Below are positions 18,030-26,234 of a stretch of 64,000 bases of DNA, one piece after another (position 1 is the first letter of the stretch; every line of letters begins with the position of its first letter). A program made the translations under genes and the position numbers. The stretch spans positions 1 to 64,000 of the forward strand of contig JADJPR010000017.1 in NCBI GenBank assembly GCA_016713135.1, written 5' to 3'. Origin of the DNA: Rhodanobacteraceae bacterium (GTDB lineage Bacteria > Pseudomonadota > Gammaproteobacteria > Xanthomonadales > SZUA-5). Below the pieces are notes generated by a model that saw only the letters and a list, made by a program, of their open reading frames with translations, did no database searches and had not been told where the DNA came from.

Positions 18030-18186
18030 GGACGCAGAGATCGCAGAGGAAGAGCGGAGAGGGCGCAGAGACCTTTGGTCTTGCCGGACGCAGCCCGATC
18101 CCGCGTAGCCCGGAGTACCGCGCAGCGGTTCTCCGGGTACTTGCCGCAAGCACCCGGTGAACGCGCTGCGCGCGTACACCGGGCTA
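18030..18186. repeat. Intergenic repeat block after bamD
   Basis: It starts with a single arm of the CGCAGAG family (GACGCAGAGATCGCAGAGG at about 18029). It then has an imperfect palindrome, GTAGCCCGG ... CACCCGGTGAACGCGCTGCG ... CCGGGCTACG (about 18112-18186). A related palindrome occurs at 21771-21813. No gene is visible in 17984-18215. Confidence 0.65.
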
Positions 18187-18215
18187 CGCGAGGCGCGCAA
18201 AGCTCACGGTCCAGG

Positions 18216-19385
18216 TCAGCGCCGCCCCGGGATACCGTACTTCGGCGGCGGGCCCAGGATGGTGTCCACATCCCCTGCCAGGATCAGGTTGACCAGCCGC
18301 CGAACCTGGCCATCGACCATGCGCATCGTTGCCGGTGGAAGCAGGCGGTCTGCGGCGTAGTCGCGGAAGTGGCGATAGCCGCAGGCCCCGTGACTGGCGC
18401 AGGCCCAGCGCATCGCGCGGCCAGCGGGGCCGCAATCGAGGCTGAACTCGCAGGCCGTGAGGATCCAGCGCACGTTGTTGGTTTCCGAGTTGTAGCTGTC
18501 GGGGCGAATGAACTCCGACCCAAACAGCAACGGCGACCCGCTCAAGATGCGCGGGATCGCCTCGATCTCGCGCGGATCGCGCCGGGTGAAGATGGCGGCG
18601 AGGCGTTCGCGCGCGGCGGCGTGCAAGCATTGCCAGTAGGCTTGGTTCTGCGGAACATTTCCCGGGATCTCGCCGCAGCCGCGTCGGACATCATCGTTGT
18701 TGGTCAGGCCCTCGGCGATCGCATCGCCGGCGTCGGCGGCTTGTCTGCGCAACGCGTCGGGCGCGCTTGAGGGCGGGCGCGGCGTGTTCGGATCGATCCG
18801 CTTCTGGAGGATGTCCTCACGGTATTCCTGCATCCGCCGGTGCGAATCGGTCTCGAGCTGGCCCAGCCAGGGATTCCGCTGCTTCCAGGCCTTGCACTGG
18901 CCTTCGACCTCTACGAAAAAACCTTGGAGCGTGGCATCGGCGAAATTCCCGGCCAGCATCGGGGTGTAGCGCACGCGCGCAACCGCGGCGGAGGCGGAGA
19001 AGCAATATTCCAGCGCCTCCGCCAGTTCGGTCAGTGCCCGCGCCTCGCCGGTCTTGGCACGGGCGGCCAGGTCATCCAGCCGCGCCGGCCACTCACGCAG
19101 GAACGCCACGGCATCGAGGGCCAGCTTCGGACCATCCGGCGCGGGGGCTTCGGGTGGCGTGACGAGAGCTCGCGGCTCCGGTGTGGGCTGCGGCATGGCA
19201 GGCGCCTGGGCATCGGTCGCGGTAGCAGCTGACGCATTCGCCTCGCCGGGTGGGTTTTCTACAACGACGCCGGTCTCGGCACTCAGTCTCGATGTCGGCT
19301 TGGCGGCCGGCACCGCGTCCCCGGTCCACCGCGCCAGCCCAAACCCCGCCAAGCCCGCAAAGATCGCCACCAGCCACACGCGCAT
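18216..19385 (-). CDS. Membrane-anchored hypothetical protein, 389 aa
   Basis: I do not recognise the family. The N-terminus MRVWLVAIFAGLAGFGLARW is one membrane segment, most likely an uncleaved anchor. It is followed by a Pro/Ala-rich linker (about residues 25-90) and a soluble domain of about 290 residues outside the membrane. That domain has several cysteines (LEYCFSAS, EGQCKAW, RGCGEIP, ACEFSLDCG, CASHGACGYRHF) that probably form disulphides. It also has a helical stretch resembling scaffolds of Sel1-like proteins. It stands alone, divergent from the next secreted-protein gene. Confidence 0.7.
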   Translation of the reverse strand: MRVWLVAIFAGLAGFGLARWTGDAVPAAKPTSRLSAETGVVVENPPGEANASAATATDAQAPAMPQPTPEPRALVTPPEAPAPDGPKLALDAVAFLREWPARLDDLAARAKTGEARALTELAEALEYCFSASAAVARVRYTPMLAGNFADATLQGFFVEVEGQCKAWKQRNPWLGQLETDSHRRMQEYREDILQKRIDPNTPRPPSSAPDALRRQAADAGDAIAEGLTNNDDVRRGCGEIPGNVPQNQAYWQCLHAAARERLAAIFTRRDPREIEAIPRILSGSPLLFGSEFIRPDSYNSETNNVRWILTACEFSLDCGPAGRAMRWACASHGACGYRHFRDYAADRLLPPATMRMVDGQVRRLVNLILAGDVDTILGPPPKYGIPGRR

Positions 19386-19483
19386 CCGCCATTCCCGGTG
19401 ACCAAAAGTAACGAGAATAGCGCGGCGCGAGGCGCTATCGTTCGCGCATGCGGCCGGGGGGCCGCCGTTTCCTGGGATTTCCG

Positions 19484-20731
19484 ATGCGCATTTCCTGCCT
19501 GGCGGCTGTATTGGCGGCCTGTCTGCCGCTGTCCGCCGCTGCCGACGTCCGGGCCTTGCCCGACTACCTGACCTTCCAGTTGCAGGCCCGCAGTACCATT
19601 GGCCTGGGTTACAACCTGCCGATCAACGCCAGCATCAACAGCGCAACGGTGGATCTGAACGACGCCGGCCGCGTGGCGGTCCGCGTGGCGATTCCCACCG
19701 GCATCCCGGGCGACGACTTCACCCGGCATGTTTTCGTCGGCGAGAACGGTGGTGGTTTCGTCGTCAGCGAGGGGCCGGTGGGCTCGCTGGTCAGCGATCC
19801 GCGGGTGGCGCCGGACGGCATGGTCTGGTTCGCCGCGAATTTCCAGGGCGGCAACGCGCAGGCGGGTATCTATCGGTACAACCCGAACGACTTGAGCACG
19901 GTACGCGTCACCGGCCTTCCGGTTGGCACGACCTTCTACACCGCGCCGCGCGGAAATGCGGCCGCGCAGGTTGGCTACCGCGCGGATTTCGCCACCGGCA
20001 AGGCGTGGGTGTCCTTCAGCGGCAGCGCGGTGGAGACGCATGCGATGGAGCAGACGCTGGACGCCGGCAGCCCTTACAGCTTCCTGTTCACCCCGAGCTT
20101 CGACGAGCGCCAGTTGATTGCCGGCAAGGTGACCCTGGTGTCCGGCGGCTTCGACCAGATCCGCACCATCGACAACCACGGCAATGCGGTGGTCCTCGCG
20201 CGCACCAGCGCAGAAGACGCGCAATCGCCGTTCTCCGGCTTCGACAACAGCCCGGCCATCTCGCCTGGCTCGGGCCTGGTCGCCTTCATCGCCAACCTCT
20301 CGGCTGGCGGCCGCGGCGTCTACCGCTACGACGGACCCGGGCAGATCGTCGAGATCGCGCGCACCGGCACCCAGGGCCTGGGTTCGATCGAATCCTTCGG
20401 CCCGGCGATCAATGACGCCGGACTGGTGGCCTTCCGCGGTGTCGACAGCAATGGCAAACAGGCGATCTTCGTCGGCGACGACGCCGATTTGCGCCGCGTG
20501 ATCGGCCGTGGCGACACCCTCGACACCGACCTCGGCCTTGGCATGATCGACCAGGAGACACCCGGCTCACCGGCGTTCTCGGGCGGGGTTGCGATCAACT
20601 CGGCCGGCGATATCGCCTTCTCGCCCACCCTGACGCCGGCGGGGAACAACCAGATCGAATGGGGCACCGGGGTGTACATCGCACGGGCAGGCTCGCAGGA
20701 GGTTTTCGCCAACGGCTTCGAGGGCAACTGA
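19484..20731 (+). CDS. Secreted beta-repeat protein with C-terminal GFE tail
   Basis: The ATG at 19484 starts a Sec signal (MRISCLAAVLAACLPLSAAA). The 415-aa protein is a series of similar beta units of the type 'inDaGlVAFrg...GkqaIFvGdd': NDAGRVAVRVAI, PDGMVWFAANF, GSGLVAFIANLSAGGRGVYRYD, NDAGLVAFRGVDSNGKQAIFVG, NSAGDIAFSPTL. This suggests a beta-propeller-like fold of secreted proteins. The last residues, VFANGFEGN, resemble the end of the nearby subtilase (KASGFE). Function unknown. Confidence 0.75.
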   Translation: MRISCLAAVLAACLPLSAAADVRALPDYLTFQLQARSTIGLGYNLPINASINSATVDLNDAGRVAVRVAIPTGIPGDDFTRHVFVGENGGGFVVSEGPVGSLVSDPRVAPDGMVWFAANFQGGNAQAGIYRYNPNDLSTVRVTGLPVGTTFYTAPRGNAAAQVGYRADFATGKAWVSFSGSAVETHAMEQTLDAGSPYSFLFTPSFDERQLIAGKVTLVSGGFDQIRTIDNHGNAVVLARTSAEDAQSPFSGFDNSPAISPGSGLVAFIANLSAGGRGVYRYDGPGQIVEIARTGTQGLGSIESFGPAINDAGLVAFRGVDSNGKQAIFVGDDADLRRVIGRGDTLDTDLGLGMIDQETPGSPAFSGGVAINSAGDIAFSPTLTPAGNNQIEWGTGVYIARAGSQEVFANGFEGN

Positions 20732-20768
20732 TGGCGAACCCGAAGCTGAACGCCGGCCAGCCGTCGGG

Positions 20769-20802
20769 CTAGTACCTTTGGACTAGAGTTGACGCGGGTC
20801 AA
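20769..20802 (+). promoter_or_regulatory. FNR/DNR-like box and adjacent palindrome upstream of the di-iron protein gene
   Basis: TTGAC-GCGG-GTCAA (20789-20802) fits the FNR/ANR/DNR pattern TTGAT-N4-ATCAA with one change per half. Just before it, CTAGT-N8-ACTAG (20769-20786) is a second perfect inverted repeat. The boxes lie 60-95 nt before the ATG at 20864, which suggests control by oxygen or nitric oxide. Confidence 0.55.
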
Positions 20803-20863
20803 TCCTGGCGCGGGGTGCTGCCGATACCTTGGACTTCAACATCTCGAGGTTGAGGTTCTCCCC

Positions 20864-21727
20864 ATGCCGGTCGACCTGTACAAGTCGGGCAATCACCGCT
20901 GTGTCGCCTTCAACGATCTCGTCCGCGGCGACGACGGGGTCCAGGCGAACCAGTTCCTGGTCCTCCACGGCGAGTATTCCGCGCTGATCGACCCGGGTGG
21001 CGCGCTGCTGTACACCCCGGTGTCGCTGGCGGTGGGCCGCTATGTCCCGCTGAAGTCGCTGTCGTGGATCCTGGCCTCGCACCAGGACCCGGATGTGATC
21101 GGCTCGGCGGACCGCTGGCTGATGTACACCGGCGCGACGATCGCCTGCTCCAAGCTGTGGGGGCGCTTCGTGCCGCACAGCGTGCCGCACTACGTGGACA
21201 CCGGCGGCAAGGACCGCTACCAGTTGATCCCCGACGAGGGCTGCGACCTGCAGATGGGCGACGCCGTCATCAAGGCCCTGCCGGCGCACTTCCTGCACTC
21301 GGTGGGCAATTTCCAGTTCTATGACCCGATCAGCAAGATCCTGTTCTCGGGTGACCTTGGCGCCTCGATGGTGGACGAGTTCTCGCCGGTGGAAGGCGCG
21401 GATTTCGACCAGCACTTGCCGAGCATGACCGGATTCCATCGCCGCTACATGGCGAGCAACCGCGCCTGCGTGGTCTGGGCGGACATGGTCAAGGACATGG
21501 ACATCGACATGATCGTGCCGCAGCACGGCCGGCCGATGAAGGGCAAGGCGGTGGCGCGCTTCATCGACTGGATCCGCCACCTGGAATGTGGCACAGACCT
21601 CATGACCGGACCCGGCCGCTTCCGCGAGGGACCGCGGCTGGTGGCGGAAAACGCCCCCAAGATTCCGCGCGCCCAGGTGGTCTCTGCGGCGCCGAAGGCC
21701 AATCCCTTCGAGGGCGTGGGGCACTGA
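20864..21727 (+). CDS. Oxygen-binding di-iron protein (metallo-beta-lactamase fold, flavodiiron-like)
   Basis: The ATG at 20864 is preceded by GAGGTTGAGG. The 287-aa protein resembles the di-iron half of flavodiiron O2/NO reductases, without a flavodoxin domain. It has NQFLVLHGEYSALIDPGG, SHQDPDVIGSADRWL (metal ligands), LPAHFLHSVGNFQFYDPISKILFSGDLGAS and IVPQHGRPMKG. Family members bind O2 or NO at a non-haem di-iron site and act as sensors or reductases with a separate electron donor. The FNR-like box upstream supports a role in low oxygen or NO handling, but this is inferred. It is monocistronic as far as I can see. Confidence 0.85.
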   Translation: MPVDLYKSGNHRCVAFNDLVRGDDGVQANQFLVLHGEYSALIDPGGALLYTPVSLAVGRYVPLKSLSWILASHQDPDVIGSADRWLMYTGATIACSKLWGRFVPHSVPHYVDTGGKDRYQLIPDEGCDLQMGDAVIKALPAHFLHSVGNFQFYDPISKILFSGDLGASMVDEFSPVEGADFDQHLPSMTGFHRRYMASNRACVVWADMVKDMDIDMIVPQHGRPMKGKAVARFIDWIRHLECGTDLMTGPGRFREGPRLVAENAPKIPRAQVVSAAPKANPFEGVGH

Positions 21728-21770
21728 GAGCGGCCGGCTGGACCCAACGCGGTTGCCAGGCGCAGACCGC

Positions 21771-21813
21771 GAAGACCCGGTGAGCGGCTTGCGCCGCACA
21801 CCGGGCTACGCAG
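21771..21813. repeat. CCCGGTG...CACCGGGCTACG palindrome
   Basis: CCCGGTGAGCGGC TTGC GCCGCACACCGGG forms an imperfect hairpin followed by CTACGCA. It is a sibling of the palindrome at about 18150-18186. It sits between the convergent di-iron protein gene and subtilase gene and may help end both transcripts. Confidence 0.6.
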
Positions 21814-23280
21814 TCATTCGAACCCCGACGCTTTGAGCAATCCAAGTCCCACGCGCGCCGCGTTGAGTGCGTCCACGCGGCCGTGGCCGAAGGTGTTGTT
21901 CGGGATCGTGGCGGGCGACTGGGTGCCGCCGCAGAGCTGCGACGTGGTGATGTCGGCCACCGCGGTGCTGTTCATCAGCGCCTCGATGCGGGCCGGATCG
22001 CGCTTCAGTGTCGGGTCGACACTCATCAGCAGTGCCGCCACGCCCGCCACATGCGGGCCAGCCATGCTCGTGCCGCTCTTGGTGCCGTACCCGGTGCCGG
22101 GCAGTGCGGAGCGGGTGTTGACGCCCGGCGCAACGATGTCCGGTTTCAAGCGGTTGCTGCCGTCCACGGTGACGGGCCCGCGGCTGCTGAAACTGGCCAT
22201 CGCGATGCCGCCGACGGCGCCGACACTGAAGCTGGCGGAGTAGATCGATGGCGGGTCGGACACGGACGAGCAACTGGAGCCGGAGTTGCCCGCCGACACC
22301 ACCACCAGGATGCCGGCATTGCGCACGTTCTCGACCACCGTCTGCAGGATGTTCGGCGTGGTGCAGCCTTCGGACACCGGGCAACCCCAGGAGTTGTTGA
22401 TCACATGCGGCGCGCGCAGCGGATCGGGGTTGTTGCCGGCGAGGTCAGTCGGCGCCATGAAGAACTGGAAGCACTCGGTGTAGGTGGTCGGCGTGCCATT
22501 GCCCTGGTCCATGTTGCGGCAGGCGATCCACCTCGCGCCGGGCGCGACGCCGATCTGGTTGCTGCCGCCGTCGTCGCCGACGATGGTGCCCATGGTGTGC
22601 GTGCCGTGCGAGTTGTCGTCGCACGGGGCCGCCGAGTTGCCGGGGCAGGACCCGCCACTGCTGTGGATGGCATCCCACCAGTGGAAGTTGTGGTCCGCCG
22701 CGCCGTCCGCCGATCCGGCGTACTGGCGGACGATGGCCGGGTGGTCCCAGTCGTAGCCGGTATCCGCACCGGCCACCAGCACGCCCTGGCCGCGAAAACC
22801 CATCGCCCACAGGCTGGGCGCGTTGACCTGGGTGACGCCGGTTTCGATGGCGTTGACCGATTTCGGGCTGGCGGGCTGTTCCGCGACAGGCTGCTCCACC
22901 GCGAGGCGGGTCTCCAGTTCGATCGCCGCAACGTCCGCGCGCGCCGCCAGATCGTCGACCAGCTCGGCATCTGCCTGCAACGCGATGAAATTGGCAACCC
23001 AGAACGCCCGATAAGGCACATTGCGCGCTTCCAGGTAGGCGCGCAGCGGCGCCTGCGTGCGCGCGGCGGTCTCGCGCAGGCGCGCCACGCTGGCGACCAG
23101 CCGGTCATCGCCACTGCGCTTGTCCGCGATGGACTTCAGGTCCGCCTGCTCTGCGAGCGACACCAGCACCGTTGTACGTTCGCCGCGCTTGAGCGCAGCT
23201 TCGACATTGGCGGCGATCTTGTCGCCGGCGAGGGCAGGCGCGGAGAGGGCGCACAGCAGCGGCAGCAGCATTCGACGCAC
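21814..23280 (-). CDS. Secreted subtilisin-like serine protease (S8)
   Basis: Start MRRMLLPLLCALSAPALAG with a Sec signal; 488 aa. A propeptide-like region (about residues 25-125) precedes the catalytic domain. The triad is complete: Asp in GADTGYDWDHP, His in DDNSHGTHTMGTIVG and Ser in SGTSMAGPHVAGVAAL, with the oxyanion Asn in VVVSAGNSGSS. It has extra cysteine pairs. The protein ends right after the domain with LGLLKASGFE, a GFE tail shared with the secreted protein ending at 20731. It is probably exported and active outside the cell or in the periplasm. Confidence 0.93.
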   Translation of the reverse strand: MRRMLLPLLCALSAPALAGDKIAANVEAALKRGERTTVLVSLAEQADLKSIADKRSGDDRLVASVARLRETAARTQAPLRAYLEARNVPYRAFWVANFIALQADAELVDDLAARADVAAIELETRLAVEQPVAEQPASPKSVNAIETGVTQVNAPSLWAMGFRGQGVLVAGADTGYDWDHPAIVRQYAGSADGAADHNFHWWDAIHSSGGSCPGNSAAPCDDNSHGTHTMGTIVGDDGGSNQIGVAPGARWIACRNMDQGNGTPTTYTECFQFFMAPTDLAGNNPDPLRAPHVINNSWGCPVSEGCTTPNILQTVVENVRNAGILVVVSAGNSGSSCSSVSDPPSIYSASFSVGAVGGIAMASFSSRGPVTVDGSNRLKPDIVAPGVNTRSALPGTGYGTKSGTSMAGPHVAGVAALLMSVDPTLKRDPARIEALMNSTAVADITTSQLCGGTQSPATIPNNTFGHGRVDALNAARVGLGLLKASGFE

Positions 23281-23340
23281 GGACCAAGCCTCGGAAGTAC
23301 GGATGCGCGCAGTGTAGCGTGTCCGCGCGCGCGGGCTGCC

Positions 23341-24070
23341 TGTGGGAGTGGCTTCAGCCGCGATCCGTTACCCGCCGGGAAGATCGCCGACAGAGTCGGC
23401 TCCCACATCAGCGTGTTTCGTGCGCGCTGGCTGCTTGTGGGAGCGGCTTCGGCCGCGATCCGCTTTCCGCCGGGAAGATCGCCAACAGAATCGGCTCCCA
23501 CATCAGCGTGTTTCGCGCGCGCTGGCTGTGTGTGGGAGCGGCTTCAGCCGCGATCCGCTTTCCGCCGGGAAGATCGCCAACAGAGTCGGCTCCCACGTCA
23601 GCGTGTTTCGCGCGCGCTGGCTGCCTGTGGGAGCGGCTTCAGCCGCAATCCGTTTCCCGCCGGGAAGATCGCCGACAGAGTCGGCTCCCACATCAGCGTG
23701 TTTCGCGCGCGCTGGCTGTCTGTGGGAGCGGCTTCAGCCGCGATCCGCTTTCCGCCGGGAAGATCGCCGACAGAATCGGCTCCCACATCAGCGTGTTTCG
23801 TGCGCGCTGGCTGTCTGTGGGAGCGGCTTCAGCCGCGATCCGCTTTCCGCCGGGAAGATCGCCGACAGAGTCGGCTCCCACATCAGCGTGTTTCGTGCGC
23901 GCTGGCTGTCTGTGGGGGCGGCTTCAGCCGCAATCCGCTTTCCGCCCGGAAGATCGCCGACAGAATCGGCTCCCACGTCAGCGTGTTTCGCGCGCTGGCT
24001 GTCTGTGGGAGCGGCTTCAGCCGCGATCCGCTTTCCGCCGGGAGATCGCCGACAGTCGGCTCCTATCATC
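23341..24070. repeat. Eight-copy tandem array of a 95-bp REP doublet
   Basis: Units start TGTGGGAG at 23341, 23436, 23531, 23626, 23721, 23816, 23911 and 24004. Each has a GTGGGAGCGGCTTCAGCCGC half and a facing GCCGACAGAGTCGGCTCCCAC half, so every unit can form hairpins, followed by CATCAGCGTGTTTCGCGCGC. Copies differ at few positions; the last is shorter. The array fills the gap between the subtilase gene and etfA. Open frames through it are artefacts of its base pattern. Confidence 0.93.
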
Positions 24071-24081
24071 AGCTTTCGCCC

Positions 24082-25020
24082 TCAGAGCGCGGCCATGATC
24101 TCCGGCACCGCCTTGAACAAATCGGCGACCAGGCCGATGTCGGCCACTTCGAAGATCGGCGCTTCGGCGTCCTTGTTGATCGCGACGATGGTGCCCGCGT
24201 CCTTGATCCCGGTGAGGTGCTGGATGGCGCCGGAGATGCCGACAGCGACATACAGCTCGGGCGCGATGATCTTGCCGGTCTGGCCGACCTGCATGTCGTT
24301 CGGCGCGTAGCCCGAGTCCACCGCGGCGCGCGAGGCGCCGACGCCGGCCTTGAGCTTGTCGGCGAAGTCGTAGACCAGCTTGAAGGCATCGGCGCTGCCG
24401 AGCGCGCGGCCGCCGGAGACCACGAAGCGCGCGGTCTGCAGGTCCGGGCGGTCGCCGCCGCCCTGCTGCAGGCCGACGAAACGGGTGTGCGCGGGCAGCG
24501 CGACGTCGACACTGGCCGCCTCGATGGCCGCCGCGCCGCCACCGGCGGCGGTCGGGAAGGATGCGGTGCGCACGGTGGCGACCACGATCTGGCCGGCCGG
24601 CGCCTTGACCGTGACGATCGCATTGCCGGCGTAGATCGGGCGCTTGAAGGTGTGTGCGTCGTCCACCGCCATCACGTCGCTGACCTGGCTGACGCCCAGG
24701 CGCGCGGCGATGCGCGGCATTAGGTCCTTGCCAAAGGTGGTCGACGGACCGAAAACGTGGGTGTAGTCGCCGGCAATCGCGGCCACTTGCGGCGCGTACA
24801 CCGCGGCCAGCGCGTGCGCGTTGGCGGCGTTGGCGACGGTGCGCACGCGCGCGACCCCGGCGATCTGCGCGGCCTGCGCGGCGATCTGCGCCGGGTCGGC
24901 AGCGAGCACGACGACATCGATGCTGCCGCCGGCGATCTTCGCCGCGCAGCTGACGCACTTGGCCGTGCTCGGGTTGAGCTGGCCGTTCAGGTGTTCGGCG
25001 ATGATGAGGATCTTGGACAT
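24082..25020 (-). CDS. etfA: Electron transfer flavoprotein subunit alpha
   Basis: EtfA carries the FAD and passes electrons from acyl-CoA and other dehydrogenases to ETF:ubiquinone oxidoreductase. The 312-aa protein starts MSKILIIAEHLNG. It ends with the FAD-binding half: VVSGGRALGSADAF, SGYAPNDMQVGQTGKIIAPEL, VGISGAIQHLTGIKDAGTIVAINKD. The ATG at 25020 matches the family; further in-frame ATGs lie just upstream. It follows etfB with a 147-nt gap filled by an inverted-arm repeat. The pair is likely one transcript (etfB-etfA). Confidence 0.96.
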   Translation of the reverse strand: MSKILIIAEHLNGQLNPSTAKCVSCAAKIAGGSIDVVVLAADPAQIAAQAAQIAGVARVRTVANAANAHALAAVYAPQVAAIAGDYTHVFGPSTTFGKDLMPRIAARLGVSQVSDVMAVDDAHTFKRPIYAGNAIVTVKAPAGQIVVATVRTASFPTAAGGGAAAIEAASVDVALPAHTRFVGLQQGGGDRPDLQTARFVVSGGRALGSADAFKLVYDFADKLKAGVGASRAAVDSGYAPNDMQVGQTGKIIAPELYVAVGISGAIQHLTGIKDAGTIVAINKDAEAPIFEVADIGLVADLFKAVPEIMAAL

Positions 25021-25078
25021 GGTGGTCATCCGTGTTCGTTGGGCAGCGTCGGCAACCGACACTTGCTGCGGATTCGCG

Positions 25079-25163
25079 GCAAAAAGTGAAAGGCGAAAAG
25101 TGAAAGGAAGCGACTCGCGCTCCGTTCCACACGCCTTTTACTTTTCACCTTTCACTTTTCACT
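25079..25163. repeat. Inverted-arm element, GTGAAAAGTGAAAGG family, between etfB and etfA
   Basis: The left arm AAAAGTGAAAGGCGAAAAGTGAAAGG is answered by a right arm of CCTTTTACTTTTCACC and TTTCACTTTTCAC units, with a spacer of about 30 nt. It would form a long hairpin in the etfBA message. Related elements lie at 35368-35455, with single arms at about 27982-28015 and 45870-45895. Confidence 0.8.
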
Positions 25164-25167
25164 GCTC

Positions 25168-25914
25168 TCAGAGCAACCCCTTCGCCTTCAACGCACCGAT
25201 CAGCTCCGGCACGTCCTTGACCATCACGCCCTTCTGGCGCTTGGCCGGCGGCGCGTAGTGCACGGTGGCGAGGTGGTCGCCGGACTGGACGCCGAGGCTG
25301 GCCAGTTCGAGGGTTTCGCGCGGCTTGCTCTTGGCCTTCATGATGTCCGGCAGCTTGATGAAGCGCGGCGTGTTCAGGCGCAGATCGACGCTGATGACCG
25401 CCGGAAGGTCCACTTCCAGGGTTTCCAGGCCCGCATCCACTTCACGCGTGACGCGCGCCACGTTGCCGTCGACCTCGACCTTGCTGGCGAAGGTGGCCTG
25501 CGGCTGGTTCAGCAGCTCGGCGAGCATCTGCGCAGTCTGGTTGGCGTCGTCGTCGATCGCCTGCTTGCCCAGGATCACCAGGCCCGGCTGTTCCTTCTCG
25601 ACCAGCTTGGCGAACACTCGCGCAGCGGTCAGCGGCTGGATCGCCGCATCGGTCTTGACCAGGATGCCGCGGTTGGCACCCATCGCCAGGCCGGTGTCGA
25701 TCTGCTGCATCGAGGTCTGCTGGCCGATCGAGACCACCACCACCTCGGTCGCCTTGCCCGCTTCGCGCAGGCGCAGCGCCTCTTCCAGCGCGATCTCGTC
25801 GAAGGGATTGACGCTCATCTTGGCGCCTTCGATGGCCACCCCGGAACCGTCCGGCTTGACCTGCACCCGCACCGTGTAATCCACCACCCGCTTCAAACCC
25901 ACCAGGATCTTCAT
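25168..25914 (-). CDS. etfB: Electron transfer flavoprotein subunit beta
   Basis: The partner of EtfA. It binds AMP and docks the dehydrogenases. The 248-aa protein starts MKILVGLKRVVDYTVRVQVK and carries MSVNPFDEIALEEALRLRE, VILGKQAIDDDANQTAQMLAELL and the signature VDAGLETLEVDLPAVISVDLRLN...PRFIKLPDIMKA. Its length is typical. It is first of the etfBA pair; its promoter should lie just above 25914, next to another inverted-arm element. Confidence 0.96.
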   Translation of the reverse strand: MKILVGLKRVVDYTVRVQVKPDGSGVAIEGAKMSVNPFDEIALEEALRLREAGKATEVVVVSIGQQTSMQQIDTGLAMGANRGILVKTDAAIQPLTAARVFAKLVEKEQPGLVILGKQAIDDDANQTAQMLAELLNQPQATFASKVEVDGNVARVTREVDAGLETLEVDLPAVISVDLRLNTPRFIKLPDIMKAKSKPRETLELASLGVQSGDHLATVHYAPPAKRQKGVMVKDVPELIGALKAKGLL

Positions 25915-25977
25915 GACCCGCCTCTAGTTGAGGGAACCCGTCGATGGTAGCCAAGGGGCGTGGAGGTGCCAAGCGAC

Positions 25978-26231
25978 TGGTGTTGGTTGTTGGTGTTGGT
26001 GTTGGTAGGGGCAAGAGCCAGCGGCGCAGATCGGCAGAGAGCCGGCTGAAAACAAGAAGCCCGCGGTACCTTGCGGGACCGCGGGCTGAGTCCGCTGGGT
26101 GGGGGCGCCGGGTTCACCCAACACCAACAATCCGCACCAACACGAGCTTGTCGGCTTCAACCAACACCAGCAACCCACACCAACACCAGCTTTTCGGCTT
26201 CAGCCAACACCAACAACCCATACCAACACCC
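25978..26231. repeat. Inverted-arm element, GGTGTT/AACACC family, locus B
   Basis: The left arm (25978-26007) is TGGTGTTGGTTGTTGG and similar. The right side (26117-26231) has three consecutive blocks of CCAACACCAACAA-type units, separated by CGGCTTCA spacers. The spacer between the arms holds the terminator at 26050-26087. No gene is seen in 25915-26234. Confidence 0.8.
26050..26087 (-). terminator. Rho-independent terminator of the ParA-PspA-SBP/OmpA operon
   Basis: Stem AGCCCGCGG / CCGCGGGCT (26058-26066 with 26079-26087), followed on the minus strand by TCTTGTTTTC. It lies about 150 nt after the stop of the operon's last gene. Confidence 0.8.
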
Positions 26232-26234
26232 GCT

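Noticed and set aside
23341..24070. CRISPR-like periodic array
   Set aside because: The whole 95-bp period repeats, with no unique spacers, and each unit holds REP hairpins; there are no cas genes nearby.
21883..24723. 946-codon plus-strand open frame
   Set aside because: It runs antisense through the subtilase gene, the 95-bp array and etfA. Its protein is Arg/Ala/His-rich with repeats that simply mirror the tandem array.
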